Shown here: positions 10,439 to 19,138 of the stretch, in pieces
How the letters are laid out: every line of letters begins with the position of its first letter
Position numbering within the stretch: position 1 is the stretch's first letter
Assembly: GCF_012911025.1 (NCBI RefSeq)
Contig: NZ_WUEI01000026.1
Span: forward strand, 1 to 51,894
Source: Azoarcus sp. TTM-91
Lineage (GTDB): Bacteria > Pseudomonadota > Gammaproteobacteria > Burkholderiales > Rhodocyclaceae
Direction: 5' to 3'
DNA length: 51,894 bases
The notes under the pieces: model-generated
Told to the model about the DNA's origin: nothing
The model's database searches: none
The model's input: only the letters and a program-made list of their open reading frames with translations
Translations under genes and position numbers: made by a program

Positions 10439-10949
10439 TTCGAACTGCTTTCCATCGAGACCGGGCCCTCTCCGGCGCTCGGCCAAGGGAGCCGTCCGCC
10501 TGCGATGCCGGCGCTGCGCCTGACGCGCCTCCATCTAGCGACCCTGCTGCCGGGTTGAGCGCGGGCCTCGCGAGCCGCCGCTCCGTGGTGCCGCCCGATC
10601 GTGACGCGGTGAGGCAAAAGGACGACCAGAAAAGGCGGTTCATGCCGGGCGCCAATCTGTCCTGTCCGGATTCCAACATCGTTATGTAGTCGACAATATT
10701 TATGTCGTACTTCAGGCAGATCGGGCCAGGGGCAGTGCCGCTGTCAAGTCTTGCCTCGTAACAAGAAGTCGCGGTGCTGTGGGATCTGTGGTTATTCCCG
10801 AGGTGAGCGGCGGCGCCGGGGCAGGCTGGCATGCCGATTGCCTCAACTCTTCTTGCTATATCGCATCGTATATAGATAAGCCTGCGCTCCTGAGTGTGCG
10901 GAGCGATGCGAGTCATCGGTTTTCCCTATTTCTGCAAGGAGTTGGCGAC
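10439..10949. other. Intergenic region upstream of exbB
   Basis: 511 bases with no gene I can support. It holds an imperfect inverted repeat around 10690-10712 (GTCGACA...TGTCGTAC), a small inverted repeat CTATAT...ATATAG (10856-10875) overlapping the word TATAGATAAG (10871-10880), and the exbB ribosome binding site AAGGAG (10936-10941). The length of the gap suggests exbB-exbD-tonB has its own promoter. Confidence 0.5.
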
Positions 10950-11381
10950 ATGAAGATGGAGTGGCTGTCCGCGGCGATCGACTATGGCGTGATCGGGCTG
11001 CTGGTGGTGCTGAGCGTGGTGATCGTGGCGATCGGGATGGAGCGTTTGGCCTTCTATCGCCGCCTCGACCTGAAGGCGGTGAACGACATCAAGTCGCTGG
11101 AACTGATGCTGTCGCGCAAGCTCTTCGTCATCGCCTCGGTAGCGAGCAACGCGCCCTACCTCGGCCTGCTCGGCACGGTGTTCGGCATCATGCTCACGTT
11201 CTACAGGATGGGCCAGGACGCCAGCATCGACACCGCGCAGATCATGGTCGGCCTGGCGCTGGCGCTGAAGGCGACGGCCGTGGGCCTGGGTGTGGCGCTG
11301 GTGGCGGTGGTGCTTTACAACAGCCTGCTGCGCAAGGCCAAGGTGATGATGCTGGAGTGGGAGATCGCCAATGGACGATAA
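10950..11381 (+). CDS. exbB: TonB-system energiser ExbB, short (type 2) form
   Basis: This 143-residue inner-membrane proton-channel subunit belongs to the ExbB-ExbD-TonB energy-transducing complex. Three hydrophobic segments are seen, near residues 10-32, 58-82 and 100-125. The middle one carries [14 protein letters not shown], the conserved MotA/TolQ/ExbB core. At 143 residues it is much shorter than E. coli ExbB (about 244) and matches the compact ExbB type found with dedicated TonB sets. The start ATG 10950 has AAGGAG eight bases before it. It overlaps exbD by 11 bases. Its position next to a TPS locus suggests it energises a process at that part of the envelope; that is inference. Confidence 0.9.
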   Translation: MKMEWLSAAIDYGVIGLLVVLSVVIVAIGMERLAFYRRLDLKAVNDIKSLELMLSRKLFVIASVASNAPYLGLLGTVFGIMLTFYRMGQDASIDTAQIMVGLALALKATAVGLGVALVAVVLYNSLLRKAKVMMLEWEIANGR

Positions 11382-11754
11382 GCCCTTCGAGAGCATGAAC
11401 ATGATCCCCTTCATCGACATCATGCTGGTGCTGCTCACCATCGTGCTGACGACATCCACCTTTATCGCCAGCGGCCGCATCCCGGTGAACCTGCCCCAGG
11501 CCAGCGCCAGCGAGCAGGACACCAGCAAGACCGAGACGATAGAGATCGACGCAGCCGGCACCATTTACCTCGGCGGCGAGGCGGTCAGCACCGACTTGCT
11601 GAAGAGCCGCCTGGGCGCGGTGGCCAAGGACACGCCCTTCGTGCTTCGTGCGGACAAGGCGGTGCAACTGCAACGCTTCATCGACGTGGCGGATGTGCTC
11701 AAGCAACTGGGTTTTGCCAAGGTGGCGGTCCAGACGGAGGTGGGACGATCATGA
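11371..11754 (+). CDS. exbD: Biopolymer transport protein ExbD
   Basis: This 127-residue single-span partner of ExbB has a short cytoplasmic N-terminus, then a membrane segment (about residues 11-33) holding the proton-carrying aspartate (D16 in [10 protein letters not shown]), then a periplasmic ExbD/TolR domain (about residues 45-125). It starts within the exbB end (11-base overlap) and its stop overlaps the tonB start as ATGA, so the three genes are translationally coupled. The size fits the compact ExbD type. Confidence 0.92.
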   Translation: MDDKPFESMNMIPFIDIMLVLLTIVLTTSTFIASGRIPVNLPQASASEQDTSKTETIEIDAAGTIYLGGEAVSTDLLKSRLGAVAKDTPFVLRADKAVQLQRFIDVADVLKQLGFAKVAVQTEVGRS

Positions 11755-12596
11755 GCACGGGTCGCGCAGCGCTGGCTCTGCGCCAGCAAAGTGAAGCAGA
11801 GCGCATGGCAACGCCGCAGGCCGTACCCGCCCGCCCGAGCAGTCTGAAGCTGGTAAGGCCCGCGGGCAGGACGGGAAAGAGCGAGTTCGGCATGCTCGAC
11901 GGCTTTGCATGGTCGGTACTGCTGCATGCGGCAGTGATATTTCTTTTCCTGGCGCCGGGCTGGTTCCTGGTGAAGCCGCAGCCCCAGCGCGACCAGCTCG
12001 TGGTCGAGCTGTTCGGCATGGTGAGCAACCGGCAGGAGCAGGAACAGCAGGCCGGCGCAAAGACCACCCAGCCGCCCCAGGAGGCTGCGCCCACGCCGCC
12101 CGCACCCATGCCACCCAAGCCGGTGATGAAGCGCGAACCGGTGCGCCATGTGCAGGAGGCGCCCAGCCCGGTGACGGTAGCCAAGCCCGAGGACAAGCCG
12201 GAAGAAGAGCCGCAGGAGCAGGTGACTGAGGCCCGCCAGCAGGTGGCCCCACAGCACGCTGGCGCGGAAGAAAACCGCGTCCAGCAGACCCTGCAGCGCC
12301 AGCCGACCGAGGCAGACCTGCTGCGCATGTACGTCAGCAGCCTGGCCAAGGCCATCCGTGAAAAGCTGGTGTATCCGCAGGCCCTGCGGGCGAGGGGCTA
12401 TGTCGGGACCGCGGCGGTGCGCTTCACCGTGACCGAAAGCGGCGATCTGCTGCCGGGGTCGCTGGTGGTGATGCGCAGCAGCGGCTACCCGGAGCTGGAT
12501 GACAGTGCCCTGCGCTCGGTTCAGGCCAGCCTGCCCCTGCCCAGGCCGGATCGCCAGCGGGTGGTGGTGGTGCCGGTGACCTTCAGCGGAAGTTGA
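11751..12596 (+). CDS. tonB: Energy transducer TonB
   Basis: This 281-residue protein has one membrane anchor (about residues 52-74) after an unusually long 50-residue cytoplasmic leader. A proline- and glutamine-rich periplasmic linker (about 85-185) follows, and then a C-terminal TonB domain (about 195-280) recognisable from the YPQALRARGYVGTAAVRF and SSGYPELDDSAL segments. The start ATG overlaps the exbD stop (ATGA). No TonB-dependent receptor is encoded in the window, so the partner of this set is open; the adjacent TPS system is the nearest outer-membrane client. Confidence 0.92.
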   Translation: MSTGRAALALRQQSEAERMATPQAVPARPSSLKLVRPAGRTGKSEFGMLDGFAWSVLLHAAVIFLFLAPGWFLVKPQPQRDQLVVELFGMVSNRQEQEQQAGAKTTQPPQEAAPTPPAPMPPKPVMKREPVRHVQEAPSPVTVAKPEDKPEEEPQEQVTEARQQVAPQHAGAEENRVQQTLQRQPTEADLLRMYVSSLAKAIREKLVYPQALRARGYVGTAAVRFTVTESGDLLPGSLVVMRSSGYPELDDSALRSVQASLPLPRPDRQRVVVVPVTFSGS

Positions 12597-13162
12597 GGGT
12601 GGCGCTGGTGTGTGTATTTCTGCCTGCGCGATGGGGGTGGGAAGGTCGGGCATTTCTCCCGGCTGCGGGTGGTCCCTGGCTGGGAAGCGTCGGGACAACC
12701 CAGGCAAGTTGATTGCCCTGCCGCGCTGCTTTCCCCCTTTCCCCTCGCGTACAGCGAGTCCACCTGTCTGGCCTGCAGCCGCTATAGAAAAAGCAATCCA
12801 TCAGTACCCGTATTGATGGGGAGTTCGCTCTCATAGAAAGCTGCTCACGCATTCATGCAAAGCAAATGGGCAAGTTCTTGCTCGGCAGAGCAAGAACTTG
12901 CCCATTTTTTCTTTATGCATATCAATTGATTGCGAAACGGCGGGCGAGAGCTTGCTCGATTTTCAATGTCGCAATGCACTTGTGTGAAAAATCAGAGCGC
13001 TTACCCCAGAGCGTGACGGGAACACCTCATCCAAGCCAATGTAATAAGGCCACTTTTTGAACAGCAATCTCGCTTGTCATGCGATTTGCATAGCTGCTCG
13101 CCGGCACTTTGGCAACCAAGCTATGCCGGCCCTTTCGTCTTAACCATCAAGAACAGAGCACC
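12597..13162. other. Intergenic region between tonB and the type VI remnant
   Basis: 566 bases without a supportable gene. A very strong bidirectional hairpin lies at 12864-12907 and separates the tonB operon from the type VI island. The region immediately before 13163 probably held the hcp promoter, but no boxes are obvious. Confidence 0.55.
12864..12907. terminator. Strong bidirectional intrinsic terminator
   Basis: A perfect 20-bp stem (arms 12864-12883 and 12888-12907) with a GGCA tetraloop starts with AAATGGGC and ends with GCCCATTT. Because the arms begin with A and end with T, the plus strand continues as a U-rich tract and the minus strand is similarly flanked, so it can stop transcription from both sides. 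It marks the border of the tonB operon and the type VI island. Confidence 0.85.
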
Positions 13163-13664
13163 ATGCCAACTCCCGCGTACATCGGCATCCAAGGCAACAT
13201 CTCCCAGGGTGCCTTCACCTCCGACGCCGTGGGCAAGGCCTCCGTCGAAGGGCATGAAGATGGAATCCTGGTCGAGGAAATCAAGCACCGCATCGCCACC
13301 CCGACCGACCCGCAGAGCGGTCAGCCGTCGGGCCCGCGTGTGCATGAACCCTTCGTCCTCACCTGCGCGCTGAACAACACCACGCCGCTGATGTACTAGG
13401 CCCTGGCCTCGGTGAAATGCTGCCCAAGGTCGAAGTGAAGTGGTACCGCACTTCCACCGAAGGCAAGCAGGAGCTCTTCTTCCCCCCATCTGGAAGACGC
13501 CACCAGCGTTGTCATCGACGGCACTGCCGCACGCCCAAGACTTCAACAAAGCCGAGTGCACGCAACTGGTCGATGTCTCCATGGGCTACCGCAAGATCAC
13601 CTGGACTCACGCCATTGCCGGCACCGAGGCCTCGGACGACTGGCGCAAGCCGCGGGAAACCTGA
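13163..13664 (+). pseudogene. hcp: Decayed hcp (type VI secretion tube protein)
   Basis: The remnant is collinear with Hcp, the hexameric tube protein of type VI secretion. The first frame starts at ATG 13163 (MPTPAYIGIQGNISQGAF) and runs through GHEDGILVEE and PTDPQSGQPSG, ending at a TAG at 13397-13399 where Hcp normally reads Asn. The Hcp sequence then continues in other frames: MLPKVEVKWYRTSTEGKQE (from 13417), LEDATSVVIDG (from about 13490) and LPHAQDFNKAECTQLVDVSM to the end. That is one nonsense change and about three frame changes, so no functional Hcp is made unless the read contains errors. It lies directly upstream of an intact vgrG. Confidence 0.85.
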
Positions 13665-13758
13665 TTCCGGCCCCTGCTTTGCGGCTGGCAGCCCGGGTTG
13701 CCGGCCGTATCGCGCTGATCTGCCGCAGGGGATTGCCCCGGCCTGAAAGGAGCACCTA

Positions 13759-16320
13759 ATGCCCAGCCAATCCCACCTGCGCTTCACCTTTACTGTGGGC
13801 GAGATCGAGTTCGACGTCATCGAGTTCACCCTCGACGAGGGCCTCTCCGAGGGCTGCCAACTGGCGCTGGAGCTGGCCAGCCACGACCCGGCCATCGACT
13901 TCGCCAAGGTCCTCGACGCCCCCGCCCACTTCATCCTCTGGCACGGCGAACACCCCGTGCGCCATGTCCACGGCAAGGTCAGCCACTTCGAGCAAGGCAC
14001 CACCGGCTTCCGCCGCACCCGCTACCGTGCCCTGGTCGAACCGCCCCTGGCGCGGCTCGAGCTATGCGCCGACTGGCGCATCTTCCAGCAAAAAACCGTG
14101 CCGGAAATTCTGAACCAGCTGCTCGCCGGGCACGGCATCGCCCCGTACCAACAGAACCTCACCGAACAACACCTCACCCGCGAGTACTGCGTCCAGGCTG
14201 GCGACACCGACCTGGACTTCCTCCTGCGCCTGGCCGCCGAGGAAGGCCTCTTCCACCGCTTCGACCACCGCCCCGACGGCTGCACTCTCATTCACAGCGA
14301 CCGCCTCCACATCCAGGGCGCCATCGCCGGCGGCCCGGTGCGCTACAACCCCACCCCCGGCGGCGACCGGCCCGAGCCGGCCTTGCGCACCTTCACCTAC
14401 GCCGAGCACGTGCGCACCACCCGCCAGACCCAGCGCGACTACACCTTCAAACACCCGCAGTACGACCAGCAGCGCAGCGCCATGGCTGAGCGGCCGGTCG
14501 CGGCCGAGCGGGACTACGAGGACTACCGTTACCCGGGGCGCTACAAGGACCCGTCTGGCGAAGCCTTCACCCGCGACCGCCTGCGCGGCCTGCGCGGCCA
14601 GGCGCAGACCGCCACGGTCGAAGGCGACGACCCGCGCCTGGTCCCCGGCCTGGCCTTTGACCTCATCGGCCATCCCCGCCAGGACTGGAACCGCGGCTGG
14701 CGTCCGGTGCACATCCGCCATGAAGGCCGCCAGCACACCAGCCAGGCCGAAGAGAGCGCCGGGGCGCAGAGCGGCACCCACTACCAGTACACCGCCCAGC
14801 TGGTGCCCGACCGCATCGAATGGCGCCCCGCGCCGCGGCCCCGCCCGCTCATCCCGGGCCCGCAAGTGGCCACCGTCGTCGGCCCCGAGGGCGAAGAGTT
14901 CCACGTCGATGAGTTCGGCCGCGTGCGCGTGCAGTTCCCCTGGGACCGCGAAGGCGCGCACAACGAACACAGCTCCTGCTGGATTCGCCCGCTGCACGGC
15001 TGGGCCGGCAGCGGCTGGGGGCAAATCACCCTGCCGCGCATCGGCCAGGAGGTCATAGTCGCTTTCCTCGATGGCGACCCGGACCAACCGGTGATCACCG
15101 GCCGCAGCTACCGGGTGGGCAACCGCCCACCCTACGAACTGCCCAAGCACCAGGTGCTCAGCACCCTCAAGAGCAAGGAGCACAAGGGCCAGCGCGCCAG
15201 CGAACTGCGCCTGGACGACACCACCCGCGAAATCAGCGCCGCGCTGATGAACGACCATGGCCAAAGCCATCTCCACCTGGGCTACCTCACCCACCCGCGG
15301 CCCGATGGCGGCCAGCCGCGCGGCGAAGGCTTCGAGCTGCGCACCGACCTGCACGGCGCCTTGCGTGCGGCGCAGGGCATGCTGCTCAGCACCGAGGCAC
15401 AAGCCAGCGCCAACGGCGGCCTGCTCGACCGCGCTCAACTGGTCAGCACCCTGGAGGCGGCGCTGGAACTGGCCAGGACCCTGGGCCACTACGCCGGTGA
15501 ACACCAGGGCCTACCCCACCAGGCCAAGCCGCAAGAAAACCTGACCGAGGCTGTGCGCAACCTGGGCCACGGCGCCAACGACCAGGCCGACGGCTGCGGC
15601 AAGGGCAATGAACCGGTCATCGCCCTCTCCGCGCCGGCAGGCATCGCCCTGGCCAGCCCGCGCAGCATCGCCCTGGGCGCCGGCGAACACATCGATGCCG
15701 CCGCCCAGCAGCACCTGCAGTTCACTGCCGGCGAACAACTGCTGCTCAACGCCGGCCAGGGCCTGGGCACTTTTGCCCAGAGCGGCGACATGCGCCACAT
15801 CGCTCACCAGGGCGAACTGCTCCTGCAGGCGCAGCACAACAGCGCACGCCTGGAAGCCGACCAAAGCGTGGAGATCAGTGCCAGCCAACAGCACGTCCTA
15901 TTCGCCGCAAAGCAGCACATCACCCTGCTGTGTGGCGGCGCCTACGTGAAGATCGCCGACGGCAATATCGAGATGGGCATGCCGGGAGATTTTGTCGTCA
16001 AGGCGGGCAAGCACAGCCTGGTGGGGCCGGGTTCCGCCAGCTTCCCCCTGCCTCGGTGGTCGAAAAGCGATGCCGGCAACTGGATCGAGATCAACCACCG
16101 CGGTGCCGACGACCAGCCGTTCGCAGGGCAGGAATACCGGATTCTTTTCGAGAACGGCCAGAACATCACCGGGAAGCTCGACGCCCAGGGGTACGCCCGC
16201 CACGAAAATGTGCCCGAGAAAGCCGTCAAGGTCGAATACGCCCCCCTAGAACCGCGTGAGGATTCCACCTGGGAACCCCTGCGGCACCTGATCGACGCAG
16301 CCCGAAACAAACTGGGTTAA
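13759..16320 (+). CDS. vgrG: Type VI secretion spike protein VgrG with C-terminal extension
   Basis: This 853-residue trimeric spike tips the Hcp tube and carries effectors. The gp27-like region covers about residues 5-340, with typical EYCVQAGDTDLDFLLRLAAEEG. A gp5/OB-fold region starts near residue 370 (VDEFGRVRVQFPWDREG) and continues into RPLHGWAGSGWG and a GDPDQPVI segment. A DUF2345-type beta-helical region lies at about 615-745. The last about 100 residues form an extra domain (EYRILFENGQNITGKLDAQG) resembling the small transthyretin-like adaptors that some VgrGs use to hold a cargo effector. AAGGAG precedes ATG 13759. The effector gene begins 9 bases downstream, which fits cognate loading. 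No tssA-M structural genes are visible here. Confidence 0.93.
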   Translation: MPSQSHLRFTFTVGEIEFDVIEFTLDEGLSEGCQLALELASHDPAIDFAKVLDAPAHFILWHGEHPVRHVHGKVSHFEQGTTGFRRTRYRALVEPPLARLELCADWRIFQQKTVPEILNQLLAGHGIAPYQQNLTEQHLTREYCVQAGDTDLDFLLRLAAEEGLFHRFDHRPDGCTLIHSDRLHIQGAIAGGPVRYNPTPGGDRPEPALRTFTYAEHVRTTRQTQRDYTFKHPQYDQQRSAMAERPVAAERDYEDYRYPGRYKDPSGEAFTRDRLRGLRGQAQTATVEGDDPRLVPGLAFDLIGHPRQDWNRGWRPVHIRHEGRQHTSQAEESAGAQSGTHYQYTAQLVPDRIEWRPAPRPRPLIPGPQVATVVGPEGEEFHVDEFGRVRVQFPWDREGAHNEHSSCWIRPLHGWAGSGWGQITLPRIGQEVIVAFLDGDPDQPVITGRSYRVGNRPPYELPKHQVLSTLKSKEHKGQRASELRLDDTTREISAALMNDHGQSHLHLGYLTHPRPDGGQPRGEGFELRTDLHGALRAAQGMLLSTEAQASANGGLLDRAQLVSTLEAALELARTLGHYAGEHQGLPHQAKPQENLTEAVRNLGHGANDQADGCGKGNEPVIALSAPAGIALASPRSIALGAGEHIDAAAQQHLQFTAGEQLLLNAGQGLGTFAQSGDMRHIAHQGELLLQAQHNSARLEADQSVEISASQQHVLFAAKQHITLLCGGAYVKIADGNIEMGMPGDFVVKAGKHSLVGPGSASFPLPRWSKSDAGNWIEINHRGADDQPFAGQEYRILFENGQNITGKLDAQGYARHENVPEKAVKVEYAPLEPREDSTWEPLRHLIDAARNKLG

Positions 16321-16329
16321 GGACGACCT

Positions 16330-17790
16330 ATGTGGGAAGAACTCGAAAACGCATTGGCCTGGTACGCCGCCGCCCCCGCGCGCTGGCTCGGTAGCGCCAG
16401 GCAGGACCTGGGCGCCGCCGCCGAATGGCTCTGGATCGTCCTGCAAGGGGACTTCGCCGAAGAGCAGAGTACCGCCCAGGTGGTGACCGGCACGGTGATC
16501 TCGATGATCCCCATCGTCGACCAGTTGTGCGATGTGCGCGACCTGGTGGCCAACTGCCGGAAGATCAACGCCGACAGCAGCAATCACTGGGCCTGGATCG
16601 CCCTGGTCCTGACCCTGATCGGCCTGTTTCCCGTGCTCGGCTCGCTGGCCAAGGGCTGCTGCAAGATCCTCTTCGCCTACGGGCGCAAGTTCGCCGTGCG
16701 CTCCGGCGCGGCGCTGAAGGCCGAAGGTTTCTGGGACGCCAGCCGGCCCTTCGTCGAAGCCGGTATCGGCAAGCTCAACCAGCACCTGCAGACGCCCGTG
16801 GTCCGCAGTAGCCTGCGCGCCCTGAACATCCTGAACCCCTATCAATGGCTGGCCGGCAAGCTGCGGGAAGTGATCGCGCAGCTCAAGGTGGCGGAACTGA
16901 CGAGGGTCTTCGACGAACTGATCGATGCCCTGCGCCAACTGCTCGACTTGGTTCGGCGCTGGGGCAGCGCGGCCATGGCCAGCCGCGCCGGGCAGTTGCT
17001 GGAGTCCGTGCTGAACGTACGGCGCATGGCCAACCAGAAGCTCGAAAGCCTGCTCGGCCCCGTGCGCGACTGGCTGGAGCGGCTGGCCCGCCGCCTGGAT
17101 ATCGAGGCGGACATGAACTACCGGGCCCAGGTGAACGCCCGGAATCACCACGGGACGCCACGCCTGCAGGCGGAAGACGATGCGCTGGAGTTCGAGCGGA
17201 ACAAGCCGGAGTGGGTGGATAAGACGGGGGAGTTGGTTCACGAAGCGATGAGGCGCCCTCCATCGAAACCCGGCTGGCCGGATATCAGCGAGGCAGCTCT
17301 CAAGCCACTGGAAAAAGCCTTTAAGACTTTCGAAGATGCCCTACCGGTGACTCTGCAACCCGGTGAGAGGTTGTACCGCGTAGTGGCGCCCAACTCCTTC
17401 GACAACAGCATCTGCTGGATGCGCGAGGCTGAGTTTCTCGCCCTGAGCGGTCGTGACGACTGGCGTCGCCGCTTCGCTGTCTGGCGCTACTGGAACCGCA
17501 ACGGCGAGTATGTCGTCTACACCGTGCCGCCGGGCAAGGGCCTGAATGCCTGGGAAGGGCCAGCTGCCAGTCAGCAACTCAAGAACTCCAACTACGTACT
17601 TGAAGGCGGCGCCGCGCAGATCGTCCTTGATCCCCGGCAGTTGCAGCCAGAGCACCTGAGCCGGCGCCGGCCCACCCAGTGGGGCTACAGCGACTTCCCC
17701 GGCGAGAGCGATGAATTCCTCGGCCTGCCCAAACTGACCAACCATATCGATGGGCGTAACCTGCCGCCCGACTCCAAACTCGATCTCTGA
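16330..17790 (+). CDS. Putative type VI effector with two hydrophobic segments and unknown C-terminal toxin domain
   Basis: This 486-residue protein has no signal peptide. Its N-terminal third contains a Trp-rich start (MWEELENALAWYAA) and two hydrophobic segments at about residues 50-65 and 95-115 (WIALVLTLIGLFPVLGSLAKG), a layout common in VgrG-linked effectors. A charged helical middle follows at about 150-330. The C-terminal about 145 residues (from PGERLYRVVAP) form a compact globular domain containing W-R-Y-W-N-R-N-G-E-Y-V-V and GGAAQIVLDPRQL. I do not recognise a catalytic family with confidence; an ADP-ribosyltransferase-like fold is possible but unproven. It sits 9 bases after vgrG with AAGGA before its ATG, and 11 bases before an immunity-like gene. 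The role is inferred from this arrangement. Confidence 0.7.
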   Translation: MWEELENALAWYAAAPARWLGSARQDLGAAAEWLWIVLQGDFAEEQSTAQVVTGTVISMIPIVDQLCDVRDLVANCRKINADSSNHWAWIALVLTLIGLFPVLGSLAKGCCKILFAYGRKFAVRSGAALKAEGFWDASRPFVEAGIGKLNQHLQTPVVRSSLRALNILNPYQWLAGKLREVIAQLKVAELTRVFDELIDALRQLLDLVRRWGSAAMASRAGQLLESVLNVRRMANQKLESLLGPVRDWLERLARRLDIEADMNYRAQVNARNHHGTPRLQAEDDALEFERNKPEWVDKTGELVHEAMRRPPSKPGWPDISEAALKPLEKAFKTFEDALPVTLQPGERLYRVVAPNSFDNSICWMREAEFLALSGRDDWRRRFAVWRYWNRNGEYVVYTVPPGKGLNAWEGPAASQQLKNSNYVLEGGAAQIVLDPRQLQPEHLSRRRPTQWGYSDFPGESDEFLGLPKLTNHIDGRNLPPDSKLDL

Positions 17791-17801
17791 AAGGATGCCT
17801 T

Positions 17802-19133
17802 ATGCCGACCCCTTTGAGACCCCAGGAAATCTACCTGCTCGAACGCTTCAGTTCCAAGGAGTACTACCAGCAGATGCAGGACGCCTGGGCAGCAATGCTT
17901 GCGCACGTGGAAGACTGCCTGCAGCGCTTCATGCGGCAGTTACCGGCGGACTACCGCAAGCGCGGCCTGCCGATGCAACCGGATATCGTCTGGGGCGACA
18001 CCGTATTGCCGAACTTCCGCGAAACGATGATCTATGTGGACCGAGGCTTTATCAGCCTGACCCATGGCGATCACTCGGGGCTGTTCGGGGCCGTGGGTGT
18101 TGAAGGTGACATGCGAGGCCAGCGGGAGTTCTGGAGCGGCTGGCTGGATGAGGTGGAGGCCGGTGCGGATGACCGATATTGGGACCTGATTGGGCGGGCT
18201 TCGTATTTTGCCGGCAATATCTTGGCAACTGCCCATGCGCATTGGAGTAAGGGAGAACTGTCCACAAACTTCTGCCCGTCTTCTCAAGGCCCACTCGATC
18301 CCCCCACCGCTTGGCCACGCTATCGCCTGAATCCCCAGGTACAGGTCCGTACGGGAGAGCCGGTTCCACAAACAGGTGTCTATCTGCCGGATGTGGATGA
18401 CGCCTGTGCACAGTTCCTGATCGCCTCCCAACACTTCACTACCTATCCACGCAATGCTCCTGAAGCCAGGGTCGGTTTGAGCCCTAGCGGTTTTCAATGT
18501 GCCTCCAAGCAGCCAACCCTCTGGACCCTGGTCGAACGTATCCCCGGCGAAACCGTGCCCTTCGAAGAAGGGCTTGGCCCCCTGCCCGTGCCGCCTGTCT
18601 ACGCCGACCAGCCCTGCCCACGTACCGGTTTCTGGTTCACCCTCGCTCAGCACGATTCGCGCCGCCACTTCCAGCAGGGCGAGATTTTCCCCGAAGTGCC
18701 GCGCGGCCTCGCCAAGGGCCATGTGCTGTGGCTGTGGGATGAAGAGCAGGACGGCACACCGGCGGTTTTATCCTCCAGCGCTGCCACGGTCGACCTGCCC
18801 GCGCCAGTGGCGGATACCCCCAGCGCGTTCGCCAACAGCGGCGAACCGGCGCCCCACGCAGGGCTGTGGCAGGCGCTAGACAACCCCAGCGTTCAGTTCC
18901 GTGCCGGCCAGGCGGGCGAAGCCTTGCCCACCTACCAGGGCCAGCCGCTGCGCTGGCAGTGGATCGAACAGCCCGGAACAGGTTTGCGCGCCACCTCCGG
19001 CCAGCCTTGCCCCTACCCTGGCGTATGGAGTTGCGAGGACTGGCCAACCGGTGAGCAGACCTTCATGCATGGTGTGCCCCTGCCACAAGTGGAAGGGCGC
19101 AACGTAACCTGGAAGCTGGTGCGGGGAAGTTGA
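17802..19133 (+). CDS. Immunity-like protein, intact copy
   Basis: This 443-residue cytoplasmic-looking protein has two parts. The N-terminal about 165 residues (LRPQEIYLLERFSSKEYY...) resemble the Imm71/Imm72 class of polymorphic-toxin immunity proteins as I remember them. The rest is four degenerate repeats of about 50-60 residues with the pattern [ST]-G-x-P-x-P-x-x-G-x-[WY], then F-x-x-G-x-x-[FL]-P, then a Trp-containing end (starting near residues 184, 266, 347 and 399). AAGGA precedes ATG 17802. It follows the effector by 11 bases and most probably neutralises it. A nearly identical but broken copy follows directly, so this is the older or only working member of a tandem duplication. Confidence 0.7.
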   Translation: MPTPLRPQEIYLLERFSSKEYYQQMQDAWAAMLAHVEDCLQRFMRQLPADYRKRGLPMQPDIVWGDTVLPNFRETMIYVDRGFISLTHGDHSGLFGAVGVEGDMRGQREFWSGWLDEVEAGADDRYWDLIGRASYFAGNILATAHAHWSKGELSTNFCPSSQGPLDPPTAWPRYRLNPQVQVRTGEPVPQTGVYLPDVDDACAQFLIASQHFTTYPRNAPEARVGLSPSGFQCASKQPTLWTLVERIPGETVPFEEGLGPLPVPPVYADQPCPRTGFWFTLAQHDSRRHFQQGEIFPEVPRGLAKGHVLWLWDEEQDGTPAVLSSSAATVDLPAPVADTPSAFANSGEPAPHAGLWQALDNPSVQFRAGQAGEALPTYQGQPLRWQWIEQPGTGLRATSGQPCPYPGVWSCEDWPTGEQTFMHGVPLPQVEGRNVTWKLVRGS

Positions 19134-19138
19134 CGACG

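Noticed and set aside
14062..15504. 480-codon minus-strand open frame
   Set aside because: Antisense to vgrG; no recognisable domain.
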